From the NCBI RefSeq assembly GCF_013283875.1, contig NZ_CP054139.1, positions 3,906,001 through 3,970,000 on the forward strand: 64,000 nt of DNA. Direction: 5' to 3'. This document shows positions 51,750 through 60,757 of this stretch, in pieces. The stretch's first letter is position 1; every line of letters starts with the position of its first letter. Both the position numbers and the translations under genes were made by a program. The notes below the pieces were generated by a model that had not been told where the DNA came from, did not search any database, and was given only the letters and a program-made list of their open reading frames with translations. This DNA comes from Mucilaginibacter mali. GTDB lineage: Bacteria; Bacteroidota; Bacteroidia; Sphingobacteriales; Sphingobacteriaceae.

Positions 51750-51800
51750 AACTGGCGCGAGTATGCAGCGTTGGACTGAGACGGGCGTACTCGTGCCTTG
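51750..51800. repeat. REP unit R3, adjacent to RAYT
   Basis: aactggcgcgagtatgcagc, then ttggactgagacgggcgtac and tcgtgcc. It is almost the exact mirror of R4 on the other side of the transposase. Confidence 0.85.
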
Positions 51801-51812
51801 ACCAGTAAGACC

Positions 51813-51850
51813 AAACAACAAGACCCGGCAAAAGCCGGGTTTTGTTGTTT
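51813..51850. terminator. strong bidirectional terminator-like hairpin
   Basis: aaacaacaagacccggc pairs with gccgggttttgttgttt (one G-T wobble) around AAAA. It lies 27 bp before the RAYT start and probably shields the transposase gene from upstream transcription. Confidence 0.75.
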
Positions 51851-51877
51851 ATATAATTATTGTATTTTTAAACAAGT

Positions 51878-52438
51878 ATGAGTGTCAAGTATAAATTCAG
51901 AGACCAGGAGAAACTATACTTTATCAGTTTTGCCGTAGTGAACTGGATAGATCTTTTTATACGAAACGATTATAAAGATATCATGCTCAACTCGTGGAAA
52001 TATTGCCAAACCCACAAAGGGTTTGAAATATATGGCTGGTGTATCATGACCAGCCATGTACATATGATTATAGGCAGTAATGGCGCAAAGCTGGAAGATA
52101 TTATGCGCGATATGAAAAAGCATACTTCGATAGCGCTGAAAGCCGCTATACAAAATCATCCTGGCGAAAGCCGCAGAGAATGGATGTTATGGATGATGGA
52201 AAGAGCGGGCAGAAAGAACAGCCAGAATATAAATTTCCAGCTTTGGCAACAAGATAATCACCCGATAGAAATATATGATTTCAGGATATTGCATCAAAAG
52301 CTGGATTATATACATAACAATCCGGTAGTGGCAGGCATTGTTGACAAACCACAGGATTATTTATATAGCAGCGCGCGCGATTATTATGGTTTACCAGGTA
52401 TGGTCGATATAATTTTAGTTGATCCATTGGTGGCATAA
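51878..52438 (+). CDS. RAYT: REP-associated tyrosine transposase (Y1/IS200-like)
   Basis: 186 residues. Single-domain Y1 transposase with the HUH motif in MTSHVHMIIG (residues about 57-62) and the candidate catalytic Tyr in LDYIHNNPVVAG, followed by YLYSSARDYYG. These are the RAYT hallmarks, distinguishing it from IS200 proteins by the Tyr-I-H-N-N-P-V box. Three REP units lie upstream and one inverted unit begins at the stop codon, which is the arrangement expected of a RAYT and its own REPs. It is likely the enzyme that spread this REP family. Confidence 0.93.
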   Translation: MSVKYKFRDQEKLYFISFAVVNWIDLFIRNDYKDIMLNSWKYCQTHKGFEIYGWCIMTSHVHMIIGSNGAKLEDIMRDMKKHTSIALKAAIQNHPGESRREWMLWMMERAGRKNSQNINFQLWQQDNHPIEIYDFRILHQKLDYIHNNPVVAGIVDKPQDYLYSSARDYYGLPGMVDIILVDPLVA

Positions 52439-52488
52439 AGGCACGAGTACGCCCGTCTCAACCTAACGCTGCATACTCGCGCCAGTTT
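52439..52488. repeat. REP unit R4 (inverted), abutting the RAYT stop
   Basis: aggcacgagtacgcccgtct then caacctaacgctgcatactc gcgcc: the reverse complement of R3 except for a few bases, beginning right after the TAA. Confidence 0.85.
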
Positions 52489-52960
52489 GGAGGCATTAAT
52501 AATGCTTTATGGTAAGCCGGATTATAGTATAGCAAACATTATTACTTAAAATTGATCATGGCTTGCTACAAGCCATGATCTTAAAATATCAATGCAATAA
52601 GCTCGTTGTGCAACAGCCACGTCCCCGCTTGTGTTAAACGAGCATGTACAGCATAAATCTCAACTTGTCATTCCGCCCAATTTTTCGTATATTGTAGCTA
52701 CCTGCACCCGGTATAATCAATTCGATTGTACTATCCTGCAAAAGCAATCCTTTAAAAATCCTTCTTATTTTAAATATAAAGTATGTGCTGGTGCTGGATA
52801 TTTCCCCGTTCTTTGATATGGAATGCTCCTCAAAAAGCACTTCTTAAAACAAGTCTGGAAAGCTTTTTACGATAAGATTCTACAAAAGGGTATCAATTTA
52901 AAACTAAACTCTTGCCGGGCGCTAAGCGCTGCTTATATTGCATAACATATCCATACAGCC
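52489..52960. other. non-coding stretch with a perfect 12-bp hairpin
   Basis: A perfect hairpin lies at 52554-52580 (gatcatggcttg / caagccatgatc, CTA loop). The rest has only short ORFs that look like chance translations. No gene, tRNA or other element was recognised. Confidence 0.5.
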
Positions 52961-53875
52961 ATGCGCAAACTGCTTGCCCTGCTTATTTTTGTTAGCACCA
53001 TAACCTTCGCCCAAACGCCCAAAGTAAGCAGCGGCACCATCCAGCATATCGAAAAGTTCCCTTCGAAATTTGTCCCTGCCCGCAATGTGGATATTTGGCT
53101 GCCCGATGGCTACAGCATTAATAAAAAGTACGCCGTATTATACATGCACGATGGTATGGCCCTTTTTGATGCCGCTATCATGTGGAACAAGCAAGAGTGG
53201 GGCGTAGATGAAACCATGGGCCGCCTGCTGGCCGAACATAAGATAAAGGATTGCATTGTAGTCGGCATCTGGAATGGTAATGCCGACCGCCATCACGAGT
53301 ACTTCCCGCAAAAGCCCTTTGAAAGCCTGCCAGCCCAGGTGCAGGATTCGTTATACGATATCGGTTCCACTGCGGGTAAATTACTGTCGGCTAAGGTAAA
53401 TTCGGATGATTATCTGAAGTTTATTGTAAGGGAGCTGAAGCCCTATATCGACAGTCATTACCCTACGCTGAAAGATCAAGGAAATACGTTCATCGCCGGG
53501 TCGAGCATGGGTGGGTTGATATCGCTGTATGCTCTCTGCGAATATCCTAAGGTATTTGGCGGCGCAGTATGCCTTTCCACCCATTGGCCGGGGACATTCG
53601 CATTGGACAATAACCCCATTCCTGTCGCCTTTATGGCATGGTACGGCAAACACCTGCCATCGGCACGGAGCCATAAAATCTACTTCGATCACGGCGACCA
53701 AACGCTGGATGCGCTGTACGCGCCCTATCAAAAACAAGCTGATTCGCTGATGCTGGCAAAAGGGTACACACAGGGCAAAAACTTTTTAAGCAAATTCTAT
53801 CCCGGGGCCGATCATTCTGAAAACTCGTGGGGTAAAAGGTTGGATGTGCCGTTGGTGTTTTTATTGGGGCGATAG
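52961..53875 (+). CDS. secreted alpha/beta-hydrolase (putative esterase family)
   Basis: 304 residues, signal peptide MRKLLALLIFVSTITFAQ. Esterase-D-like alpha/beta hydrolase: nucleophile Ser in FIAGSSMGGLISLYAL (GxSxG), acid Asp in YFDHGDQTLDALY and His in PGADHSENSWGKRL. AVLYMHDGMALFDA provides the oxyanion region. Likely an acyl-ester or carbohydrate-ester hydrolase in the periplasm; the specific substrate is unknown. Single gene after a long non-coding region. Confidence 0.92.
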   Translation: MRKLLALLIFVSTITFAQTPKVSSGTIQHIEKFPSKFVPARNVDIWLPDGYSINKKYAVLYMHDGMALFDAAIMWNKQEWGVDETMGRLLAEHKIKDCIVVGIWNGNADRHHEYFPQKPFESLPAQVQDSLYDIGSTAGKLLSAKVNSDDYLKFIVRELKPYIDSHYPTLKDQGNTFIAGSSMGGLISLYALCEYPKVFGGAVCLSTHWPGTFALDNNPIPVAFMAWYGKHLPSARSHKIYFDHGDQTLDALYAPYQKQADSLMLAKGYTQGKNFLSKFYPGADHSENSWGKRLDVPLVFLLGR

Positions 53876-53882
53876 AGTTGGT

Positions 53883-54006
53883 TATTTGACAGAGCGCACA
53901 GAGAAAGAATCACAGAGGACACGGAGCTTTGCAAATGAAAAATAGATTTGGCTTAAGTATATCTCTGTGCGCTCTGTGAAAACCTCCGTGTTCTCTGTGC
54001 TTAAAT
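53883..54006. repeat. TTGACAGAGCGCACAGAG / CTCTGTGCGCTCTGTG inverted repeat
   Basis: ttgacagagcgcacagagaa on the left and tctctgtgcgctctgtgaaa on the right, a member of the TTAACCACAGAGG family. It fills the esterase-aminotransferase spacer. Confidence 0.65.
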
Positions 54007-54064
54007 TCTTTAATCCTGTTATCCTAAAAATCCGATAAATCATGGTTCAGACAAAAATCATGGT

Positions 54065-54072
54065 TAAATTTG
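54065..54072 (+). promoter_or_regulatory. TAAATTTG -7 promoter element, predicted leaderless start
   Basis: A perfect TAnnTTTG box followed by CCCC and the ATG at 54077. The start codon is only five bases beyond the box, so the transcript should begin at or next to the AUG. Confidence 0.5.
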
Positions 54073-54076
54073 CCCC

Positions 54077-55285
54077 ATGCTTACCCATCGTCAACTTTTT
54101 TTAGCCAATAATGCTCAAACCACCAACTTCCCCCTGCTGCTGGAGTTTGAGCGGGCCGAGGGTGTTTACCTTTACGATAAGGATGGCAAAGCCTACATCG
54201 ACCTGATCGCCGGTATTGGCGTGAGTAATACCGGGCACGGGCATCCATATGTAATTGATGCCATTAAAGCCCAGCTGGATAAATACCTGCACCTGATGGT
54301 TTACGGCGAATACGTGCAAAGTCCGCAGGTAAAGTTTGCCGAAAAGTTGGTATCGCTGCTGCCTGATGACTTGCAGTCGGTTTACTTTGTTAACTCAGGG
54401 GCCGAGGCGGTGGAGGGAGCGATGAAGCTGGCTAAGCGTTATACCGGCCGCAGCCAGGTGCTGGCCTGTTATGGATCGTACCACGGCAGTACGCAGGGCG
54501 CATTAAGCATTATGGGTAACGAGGAGTACAAACAGGCTTACCGCCCGTTAGTGCCAGGTACTGGCTTTATCCGCTTTAATGAACCTGCCGATCTGGACCT
54601 CATCACTAATGAAACCGCCTGCGTATTTGTAGAAACCGTACAGGGCGAGGCAGGCATCCGGGTAGCCGACGTTGAATATATGCAGGCCTTGAGCGCACGC
54701 TGCAAAGCAACCGGTACCTTACTGGTGTTAGACGAAATACAGGCTGCCATGGGCCGCACCGGCAAACTATTCGCGTTTGAGCATTATGGTATTGTGCCCG
54801 ATATTCTGTTGCTGGCTAAGGCGTTGGGTGGCGGTATGCCACTGGGGGCCTTTATCGCATCTAACGAAGTAATGTCGGCATTAAAGGAAAACCCGATACT
54901 GGGGCATATCACCACCTTTGGCGGGCACCCGGTATGTTGCGCCGCCGGACTGGCATCGCTTGAGGTATTACTGAATGAAAATTTGATAGATACCGTAGCT
55001 TCCAAAGAAGCGTTATTCCGCCAGTTACTGGTTCACCCGGCTATTAAGGAGGTACGTGGTAAGGGGCTGATGCTGGCGATTGAACTGGCCGACTTCGATA
55101 CGAATAAAAAAATCATCGACCGATGCATCGCCAACGGTGTAATAACCGATTGGTTTTTACATTGTAGCAACTCTATGCGCATAGCGCCACCGTTGATTAT
55201 TACTGAAGAGCAGATACGTGAGGCTTGTGGGGTGATATTGGAGGCTATGGACCATGGCATTGCGAGGAGTAGTGGGGGTTTGTGA
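54077..55285 (+). CDS. class III aminotransferase (acetylornithine/ornithine aminotransferase type)
   Basis: 402 residues. Class III PLP enzyme: GIGVSNTGHGHPYV, FVNSGAEAVEGAMKLAKRYT, LDEIQAAMGRTGKLFAFE and the PLP Lys in LLLAKALGGGMPLGAF. The short length and absence of arginine-biosynthesis neighbours leave acetylornithine, ornithine and other omega-amino acids open. The last nine residues (about GIARSSGGL) are encoded by cattgcgaggag, the start of the TCATTGCGAGG repeat, so the natural C-terminus has probably been overrun. Confidence 0.88.
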   Translation: MLTHRQLFLANNAQTTNFPLLLEFERAEGVYLYDKDGKAYIDLIAGIGVSNTGHGHPYVIDAIKAQLDKYLHLMVYGEYVQSPQVKFAEKLVSLLPDDLQSVYFVNSGAEAVEGAMKLAKRYTGRSQVLACYGSYHGSTQGALSIMGNEEYKQAYRPLVPGTGFIRFNEPADLDLITNETACVFVETVQGEAGIRVADVEYMQALSARCKATGTLLVLDEIQAAMGRTGKLFAFEHYGIVPDILLLAKALGGGMPLGAFIASNEVMSALKENPILGHITTFGGHPVCCAAGLASLEVLLNENLIDTVASKEALFRQLLVHPAIKEVRGKGLMLAIELADFDTNKKIIDRCIANGVITDWFLHCSNSMRIAPPLIITEEQIREACGVILEAMDHGIARSSGGL

Positions 55286-55570
55286 ATTGGGTGCGATGCG
55301 AACAACCGACCAACGGGAGCTCATTAATGCCCTTTAAAAACAAACCATTAATAATCTCACAGGCAGGTTCTGTTTGAATATCCTATGGGATTGCTTCGCC
55401 ATCGCTCGCAATGACAAATTTTAGTGGGCCGGCCGCGTTAGCGATTGCAGCGGATACCGGCCCTGTGGCTAAGGCCCCGTGCAGTATGAGCGGAAAGCGC
55501 GGGCCGGAGGCAACGCCCCAGTTAGTCATTAGTCATTCGCTACGCTGCCATTAGGGCATTGGTGCTGATT
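55286..55570. repeat. repeat cluster downstream of the aminotransferase
   Basis: Contains a TCATTGCGAG half (ctatgggattgcttcgccat followed by cgctcgcaatgac, about 55381-55417), a GGGCCGGAGGCAACGCC family copy (about 55430-55525) and an attagtcattcgctacgctg motif. No gene seen. Confidence 0.6.
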
Positions 55571-55574
55571 ACCA

Positions 55575-55616
55575 TATAAAAAAGGCCGTATCGATCATCA
55601 ATACAGCCTTTTTTAT
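55575..55616. terminator. bidirectional terminator between convergent genes
   Basis: ataaaaaaggccgtat pairs with atacagccttttttat (one mismatch) around a 10-nt loop, with A and T tracts on both sides. It terminates the minus-strand MG2-like gene on one side and anything from the left on the other. Confidence 0.8.
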
Positions 55617-55636
55617 CAATATCATAAATTCACTTT

Positions 55637-58498
55637 CTATTTCCCGCCGATGGTTATTTTTTGTGTTTGATAACCTACCGAGCCTTTCAGGTCGCCACCT
55701 TCGAGGGTGAGGGTATAGGTAGCCGGTTTATCGGCCGCGTAGAACGATACGGTTGCTTCGCCATCCTTGTTGGTTACCACAGTGGGTTCCCAGTGGATGG
55801 TAGAGCGCAGGTCGGCAAATTTGGCGGGCGCGTTTTTAACCGGGTAACGCGGGCGGTAAAATATGGCCGGCAGCGTATTCTTTAGCGGCTTGTACACGTA
55901 AATACCGGCAGCATGCTGGGTAAACGGCCCGTTGCCCGCACGGGTAGTGATCTCGATATAGGCTGTAGCTGAGCCGCGTGCCCCGGCAGGGCTTTCGGCC
56001 ATCAGTTCTTCGGGTGTAAGGTTTTGCGTATTATAGTTGTTGGTACGGCGCATGGTATACATTACTTCGATGCCTTTAATATCCTCGGCGGTAAAGTAAT
56101 CCAGGTATTGTTTCACGTAATTATAAAACTCGTTAGGCATGGCCGGGCCATCGGTATCCATTGGCTGGTAAAAACGGTTCAGGTAAACCCCATCGAACGA
56201 AAAGCTTACCTTTTTATCCTTCAGCATATACATCAGTTCGGGCGGGGCCTTTGGTATGCCAGAACCACGGCCCCCGCCGGGTTTGCTCAAATAACCGGTA
56301 TGGAAGCCGGTTACTTTTTGCTCAAGCAGGTCGGCCAGCGACATTTTGTTGGCATTTACAATTGTTTCCTCGTCAATCACCTGGTCGGCTTCGCCGGCGC
56401 CGTTCAGGTTTTGCGAACCTTTCACCATGGCCCTGTCGCGTATGGTAACGGTTTTCAGCAACCTGCCCTGCGGGCCGTATTGGGCCTTATCCAGTTCGGT
56501 ATGGTATGATGGGTTGGTTTTAACGAAGTTCAACATGGCCGCGTCGCTGTTTACATACCATGGGGTGGCGCGCGGCGTATTTTCCTTAATGATATCGGGT
56601 GCCAGGTTTTCATCAACCGTAATACCCGAGTTAATAACCTTATGGCGCTTATTCTGCGCTTCCAGCACAAAGGTTACGCTATCTATCGATGGAAAATTGC
56701 GGAAAGTAAAGCGGCCCTCGGCATTGGTAAGGGTATCTTTTATATAATTATAACGGCCTCTTGCCAATAGCACCACCTGGGCATTGGCTACAGGCTTATT
56801 GAGCAGGTTACCCACCCGGCCGTTAACAGTATACTGATATTCGGGTTGGAACGTTGGTTTTGGGATGGCTTTGATCTGGTTCCAGTCGTAGCCTATCCAA
56901 CCTTGTGTAAGCAGCAGGGCATCCAGTGCCTGCCAGGCGTTCTTATCGCCGGTAAAGTAGTAGGCAGGATCTTCTACAAAGCCTTTCAGATCGGATGTTA
57001 ACAGGAAGCGCGATGTAATATTATCATTATTGGCGCTATCGGTCTTAACCTGGGTATCGTCGGTAACCGCTAAAGAGAAGCTGCCAATGATGGGTTTACC
57101 GGCGGCATCGCGCACCGATATTTTAACCGGGATGCTGTCGCGCGCGGCATAAGTACTTTGCGCGGTACTGACACCTATCTTCAGGTTATCGTGATGATCT
57201 ACATAGGTCAGGCGCTCGTTAAGTGGCTGGTTTTGGGCGTTAAGCAGCGTAAAGTGCACAATACCTGTAGGGAACGAGCTTTTTGCCACATGCACCGTCG
57301 CAAATGCACGGGCGGTAGGGATACTGGCGCCGAAACAAACTACGCCACGGGCCTGGCCCACCAGGTAATAGGCGCTGCCCGGTTTAACCAGGTCGGCGCT
57401 CATAAATACCGATACGTCCATACTATCGCGGGTAGCAATGTTGCGCACCCTGATCTCGGTACCCGATGGTTTAATAGCAGGCAACGGTACATCCTTTGTT
57501 TGGCCACCGGGCAGAGTAAGTTTAGCGGTATATACATCACCGGCCTGCGGGGCAAGATCGACCGTACCGATGCCTTTATAGGCTGATTGCAGGGTAACCA
57601 CTTCTTCGCCTGCAGCGTTCACTATTTTGCCGCTGATGTTTACGCCCTTACCATCATCGCCAATGGCTTTGAAACCTAGGTGCGCGGGCAGGCCTGCCAC
57701 CATATAGCCGCCTTCGGGCATAAACTGCACATCTACATCCTTGGCACGGCGGGTGTTTACGGGTATGGCCACCTGCTTTTTCGGGTCGGCTTTATCCTGC
57801 GCCACCAGTACCAGGTTCTTCACCGGGGTTTTATCGGGCAGCGGGAAATTCAGGTCGAGTAAGCCTTCAGCGGTAGTTTGGGCATTGCCTTTAAACAGCA
57901 CCTTTTTACCATCAAGCACACGCATTTGCATTTGCTTAAGGCCGGTGGTTTGGTTATCCAGGCTGCTCAGCTTTACGTTCATTTTTATATTATTGGCATC
58001 GGATAGCTGGCTATTTGCCGCTACCAGCCAGGTTTGCTTTTGCGGATTAGAGATATAAAATGCGCGGGTAAAAAAGTAATCCTGCCCGAAGTTGCGTTGC
58101 CAGTTGGTATAAGCGCGGATGCTGATAGAACCCTCGCGCATCCCCTCCAGCGAAATATTGCCCCAGGAAATCCCCACCCCCATCTGGAAGGCCATACGGC
58201 GGATCACTTTACTACTATCGTTCAGCACCTCTACATAAAGGCGGCTGCTCAGCGGCGAATAATTGAGGTTGGCATTTAACAGGTAAGCTTTAAACCAAAT
58301 GGTATCGCCAACGGCGTAATAGGGTTTATCAAACTGCATATACAGTTTTTCGGCAGGCATATGATAGTTGAAGCTATCTATTTTGGCCATTACATCTTTA
58401 ATGCCACTTTGCGGGGTTTGCGCTTTGGCAAAAAGCGAAAGGCCGAGCAACAAAATGATGCTCAATGATTTAAGAACGGGGTATTTCAATAAATTCAT
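55637..58498 (-). CDS. secreted MG2/TonB-plug-like domain protein
   Basis: 953 residues, signal peptide about 1-26 (SIILLLGLSLFAKAQ). The N-terminal module has PAEKLYMQFDKPYYAVGDTI, the start typical of macroglobulin MG2 domains, repeated by YAARDSIPVKISVRDAAGKP. It includes carboxypeptidase-like regulatory beta domains (VNGRVGNLLNKPVANAQVVL) and a TonB plug-like segment around 700 (MSLADLLEQKVTGFH with LMYMLKDKKVSFSFDGVYLN). A beta-domain ending follows (TYTLTLEGGDLKGSVGY). No barrel and no sorting domain. This Bacteroidota family is mostly uncharacterised; an outer-membrane-associated role is inferred. Confidence 0.88.
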   Translation of the reverse strand: MNLLKYPVLKSLSIILLLGLSLFAKAQTPQSGIKDVMAKIDSFNYHMPAEKLYMQFDKPYYAVGDTIWFKAYLLNANLNYSPLSSRLYVEVLNDSSKVIRRMAFQMGVGISWGNISLEGMREGSISIRAYTNWQRNFGQDYFFTRAFYISNPQKQTWLVAANSQLSDANNIKMNVKLSSLDNQTTGLKQMQMRVLDGKKVLFKGNAQTTAEGLLDLNFPLPDKTPVKNLVLVAQDKADPKKQVAIPVNTRRAKDVDVQFMPEGGYMVAGLPAHLGFKAIGDDGKGVNISGKIVNAAGEEVVTLQSAYKGIGTVDLAPQAGDVYTAKLTLPGGQTKDVPLPAIKPSGTEIRVRNIATRDSMDVSVFMSADLVKPGSAYYLVGQARGVVCFGASIPTARAFATVHVAKSSFPTGIVHFTLLNAQNQPLNERLTYVDHHDNLKIGVSTAQSTYAARDSIPVKISVRDAAGKPIIGSFSLAVTDDTQVKTDSANNDNITSRFLLTSDLKGFVEDPAYYFTGDKNAWQALDALLLTQGWIGYDWNQIKAIPKPTFQPEYQYTVNGRVGNLLNKPVANAQVVLLARGRYNYIKDTLTNAEGRFTFRNFPSIDSVTFVLEAQNKRHKVINSGITVDENLAPDIIKENTPRATPWYVNSDAAMLNFVKTNPSYHTELDKAQYGPQGRLLKTVTIRDRAMVKGSQNLNGAGEADQVIDEETIVNANKMSLADLLEQKVTGFHTGYLSKPGGGRGSGIPKAPPELMYMLKDKKVSFSFDGVYLNRFYQPMDTDGPAMPNEFYNYVKQYLDYFTAEDIKGIEVMYTMRRTNNYNTQNLTPEELMAESPAGARGSATAYIEITTRAGNGPFTQHAAGIYVYKPLKNTLPAIFYRPRYPVKNAPAKFADLRSTIHWEPTVVTNKDGEATVSFYAADKPATYTLTLEGGDLKGSVGYQTQKITIGGK

Positions 58499-58945
58499 AA
58501 ATAAAAGGACGGGATAAAGGTTAATTAAGCTTGTTTGACATGTATTATAAGCAATGGTTTAAATATTGGTTAAATAAATACCGCATGGTTGGTGCAGTTT
58601 GGTAAACATAAGAGAGTTTACTAATGATAAAGATTGATTTAAATTAAATTGTTTTGGTGAGATGGATGAGCAATGTTATCAATTTTATTAGCATGCGTAG
58701 GTTAACCACAAAGTTCACAAAGAAATATCATGTCAATTAGCACAAAGATTCACAAAGCTTTTATAACTCATTTATTAGATATTAAGGCTTTGTGGCCTTT
58801 GTGAAAAAACCTTTGTGGTTAAATAACCACCTAAGCCATCCCTGCCAATAAAGCTTACTGTTTTGATAAAAGGCTTAATAAGCTTATACTTAAACTTTAT
58901 TTACTTGCGTCCGCATTTATAAACCAAAATTGTAAACCTGTATCA
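58499..58945. repeat. AT-rich spacer with TTAACCACAAAG inverted repeat
   Basis: gttaaccacaaagttcacaa (58701 on) is mirrored by aacctttgtggttaaat (to about 58824). The rest of this 450-bp divergent region is AT-rich and must hold promoters for both neighbours; none was read confidently. Confidence 0.6.
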
Positions 58946-60298
58946 ATGGCATCGTTAACCAACAAGTCGTACCGCTTCGCGTTCATTCTCATCACGTCCC
59001 TGTTTTTTTTATGGGGCTTTGCTCATAACCTCGACCCGATACTGATCCCACATTTAAAGCGCTCGTTCACGCTGACTACCTTACAGGCTTCGTTGGTCGA
59101 TTCGGCCGTGTTTGTGGCCTATTTTGTGATGGCCTTGCCGGCCGGCGCCATTATGCGCAATTATGGTTATAAATCGGGCATTATTACCGGTTTGCTGCTA
59201 TTCGCGCTGGGTTCGTTCCTGTTTATACCGGCTGCCAATACACAGCAATACATCTTCTTTTTGGGCGCGCTGTTTATTATCGCCTGCGGGTTGACCATTT
59301 TGGAAACCGCCGCCAACCCTTACGCTTCGTTACTGGGCGATCCGGAAACGGCTACCCAACGCCTTAACTTTTCGCAATCGTTCAATGGCTTCGCGGCGTT
59401 TATGGCCCCGATTGTTGGCGCCAACCTGATACTGACCAGGGGTGCGACCGATGAACAATTAAGCCACATGACCGAAGCCGTACGCAAGGCAACCTTAGCA
59501 TCCGAAGCATCCACCGTAAAAATGCCGTATATGATATTGGCAATCATCCTGTTGCTGATAGCTGCCGCCTTTTACTTTACCAAACTGCCCGAAATTAAGG
59601 ATGATAACCAGGAGGCCAGCAGCAAGAGCTTATTCCACGCCTTTAAGCATAAACACCTGAGCTGGGGTGTTGCCGCGCAGTTTTTTTACGTTGGCGCGCA
59701 GGTTTGCGTATTTAGCTTTTTTATCCTGTTCGCATCCAAAACCATCCCGGCAGGCACACCGAAAGATCTGCTGGTGACGATAATGGAAAAGATATTCGTA
59801 TTCTTCCACGTGGTGAGCGAATCATCGGCCACTACTTATTACTCGTATTACCTGTCTGCCGCCGGACTGATGTTTATGGTTGGCCGCTTTGTGGGTACTT
59901 TTATTATGAAGTATTTAAAGCCCAACACCCTGCTGGCCATTTATGCCGCTATTAACGTGCTGCTTTGCATTGTGGCCATGAACAGCCACGGCACTACGCC
60001 GGTTTATTGTGTTATCGCTATCGCGTTCTTTATGTCTATCATGTTCCCTACCATCTTCTCGCTGGGGATCCATAATTTGGGTGGCGATACAGAATATGGC
60101 AGCAGTTTGATCGTGATGTCGATAGTTGGCGGCGCTATCCTGCCGCCTGTATTTGGTTATATTACCGATAAAACCGATAACATTCAATACGGTTACATTG
60201 TGCCACTGGTATGCTTTGCCGTGGTGATGCTGTTTGGCCTTATCGGCTATAAAACCACCCAAAAAGAAGTTGCCAATACCCCCGACCCTATCCTATGA
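58946..60298 (+). CDS. FucP-family sugar:H+ symporter
   Basis: 450 residues, 12 membrane helices. FucP group marks: SLFFLWGFAHNLDPILIPHL in TM1, VFVAYFVMALPAGAIMRNYG, ETAANPYASLLGDPETATQR in TM4-5 and NLGGDTEYGSSLIVMSIVGG near the end. The gene overlaps by four bases (ATGA) with a RhaM-type mutarotase, the usual partner for fucose or rhamnose use. L-fucose is likely, but other sugars such as glucose or galactose are also carried by this family. Confidence 0.9.
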   Translation: MASLTNKSYRFAFILITSLFFLWGFAHNLDPILIPHLKRSFTLTTLQASLVDSAVFVAYFVMALPAGAIMRNYGYKSGIITGLLLFALGSFLFIPAANTQQYIFFLGALFIIACGLTILETAANPYASLLGDPETATQRLNFSQSFNGFAAFMAPIVGANLILTRGATDEQLSHMTEAVRKATLASEASTVKMPYMILAIILLLIAAAFYFTKLPEIKDDNQEASSKSLFHAFKHKHLSWGVAAQFFYVGAQVCVFSFFILFASKTIPAGTPKDLLVTIMEKIFVFFHVVSESSATTYYSYYLSAAGLMFMVGRFVGTFIMKYLKPNTLLAIYAAINVLLCIVAMNSHGTTPVYCVIAIAFFMSIMFPTIFSLGIHNLGGDTEYGSSLIVMSIVGGAILPPVFGYITDKTDNIQYGYIVPLVCFAVVMLFGLIGYKTTQKEVANTPDPIL

Positions 60299-60624
60299 AA
60301 AGATATTGCTTAGCCCTCGACCTGGTTAACGACCCAACGCTGATTGCCGAATACGAAGCCTACCACCAAAACGTCTGGCCCGAAATTAAGGCCAGCATCA
60401 CCACATCGGGCATTACAGATATGGAGATCTACCGCTTTGGTAACCGCCTGTTTATGATAATGGAAGTGGATGATACCTTCAGCTTCGAGCGTAAGGGCGC
60501 CATGGATGCCGGCAATCTTAAAGTTGATGAATGGGAGCAACTAATGTGGAAGTATCAGCAGGCTATCCCCGGCGCCAAACCGGGGGAAAAGTGGGTGTTG
60601 ATGGATAGGATATTTAAACTTTGA
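60295..60624 (+). CDS. L-rhamnose mutarotase family protein
   Basis: 109 residues. Dimeric ferredoxin-like RhaM/FucM fold: RYCLALDLVNDPTLIAEYEA with YHQNVWPEI carrying the catalytic His, DMEIYRFGNRLFMIMEVDD and a C-terminal GEKWVLMDRIFKL with conserved Trp/Met. It interconverts anomers of L-rhamnose or L-fucose. Its start overlaps the stop of the FucP-like transporter, so the two are co-translated. Confidence 0.92.
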   Translation: MKRYCLALDLVNDPTLIAEYEAYHQNVWPEIKASITTSGITDMEIYRFGNRLFMIMEVDDTFSFERKGAMDAGNLKVDEWEQLMWKYQQAIPGAKPGEKWVLMDRIFKL

Positions 60625-60640
60625 TGCCATTTGAGATAAT

Positions 60641-60742
60641 TTTAACCACAGAGGTCACAGAGATAAAACACGGAGGACACAGAGTTTGTCCAGTAAGATC
60701 TCTGTGTTCTCTGTGAAAATCTCCGTGAACTCTGTGGTTAAA
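60641..60742. repeat. TTAACCACAGAGG long inverted repeat, best copy
   Basis: tttaaccacagaggtcacag on the left and gtgaactctgtggttaaa on the right, with inner ttctctgtgaaaatctccgt. Full element of about 100 bp. Confidence 0.85.
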
Positions 60743-60757
60743 TCGACTTTATAAATA

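Noticed and set aside
51536-51800. Direct repeats considered as a CRISPR array
   Set aside because: Only three units with irregular spacing, each a hairpin beside a RAYT gene, with no cas genes in the window.
52634-52840. 68-codon minus-strand ORF
   Set aside because: AT-rich, no domain and no supporting start or context; treated as chance ORF in non-coding DNA.
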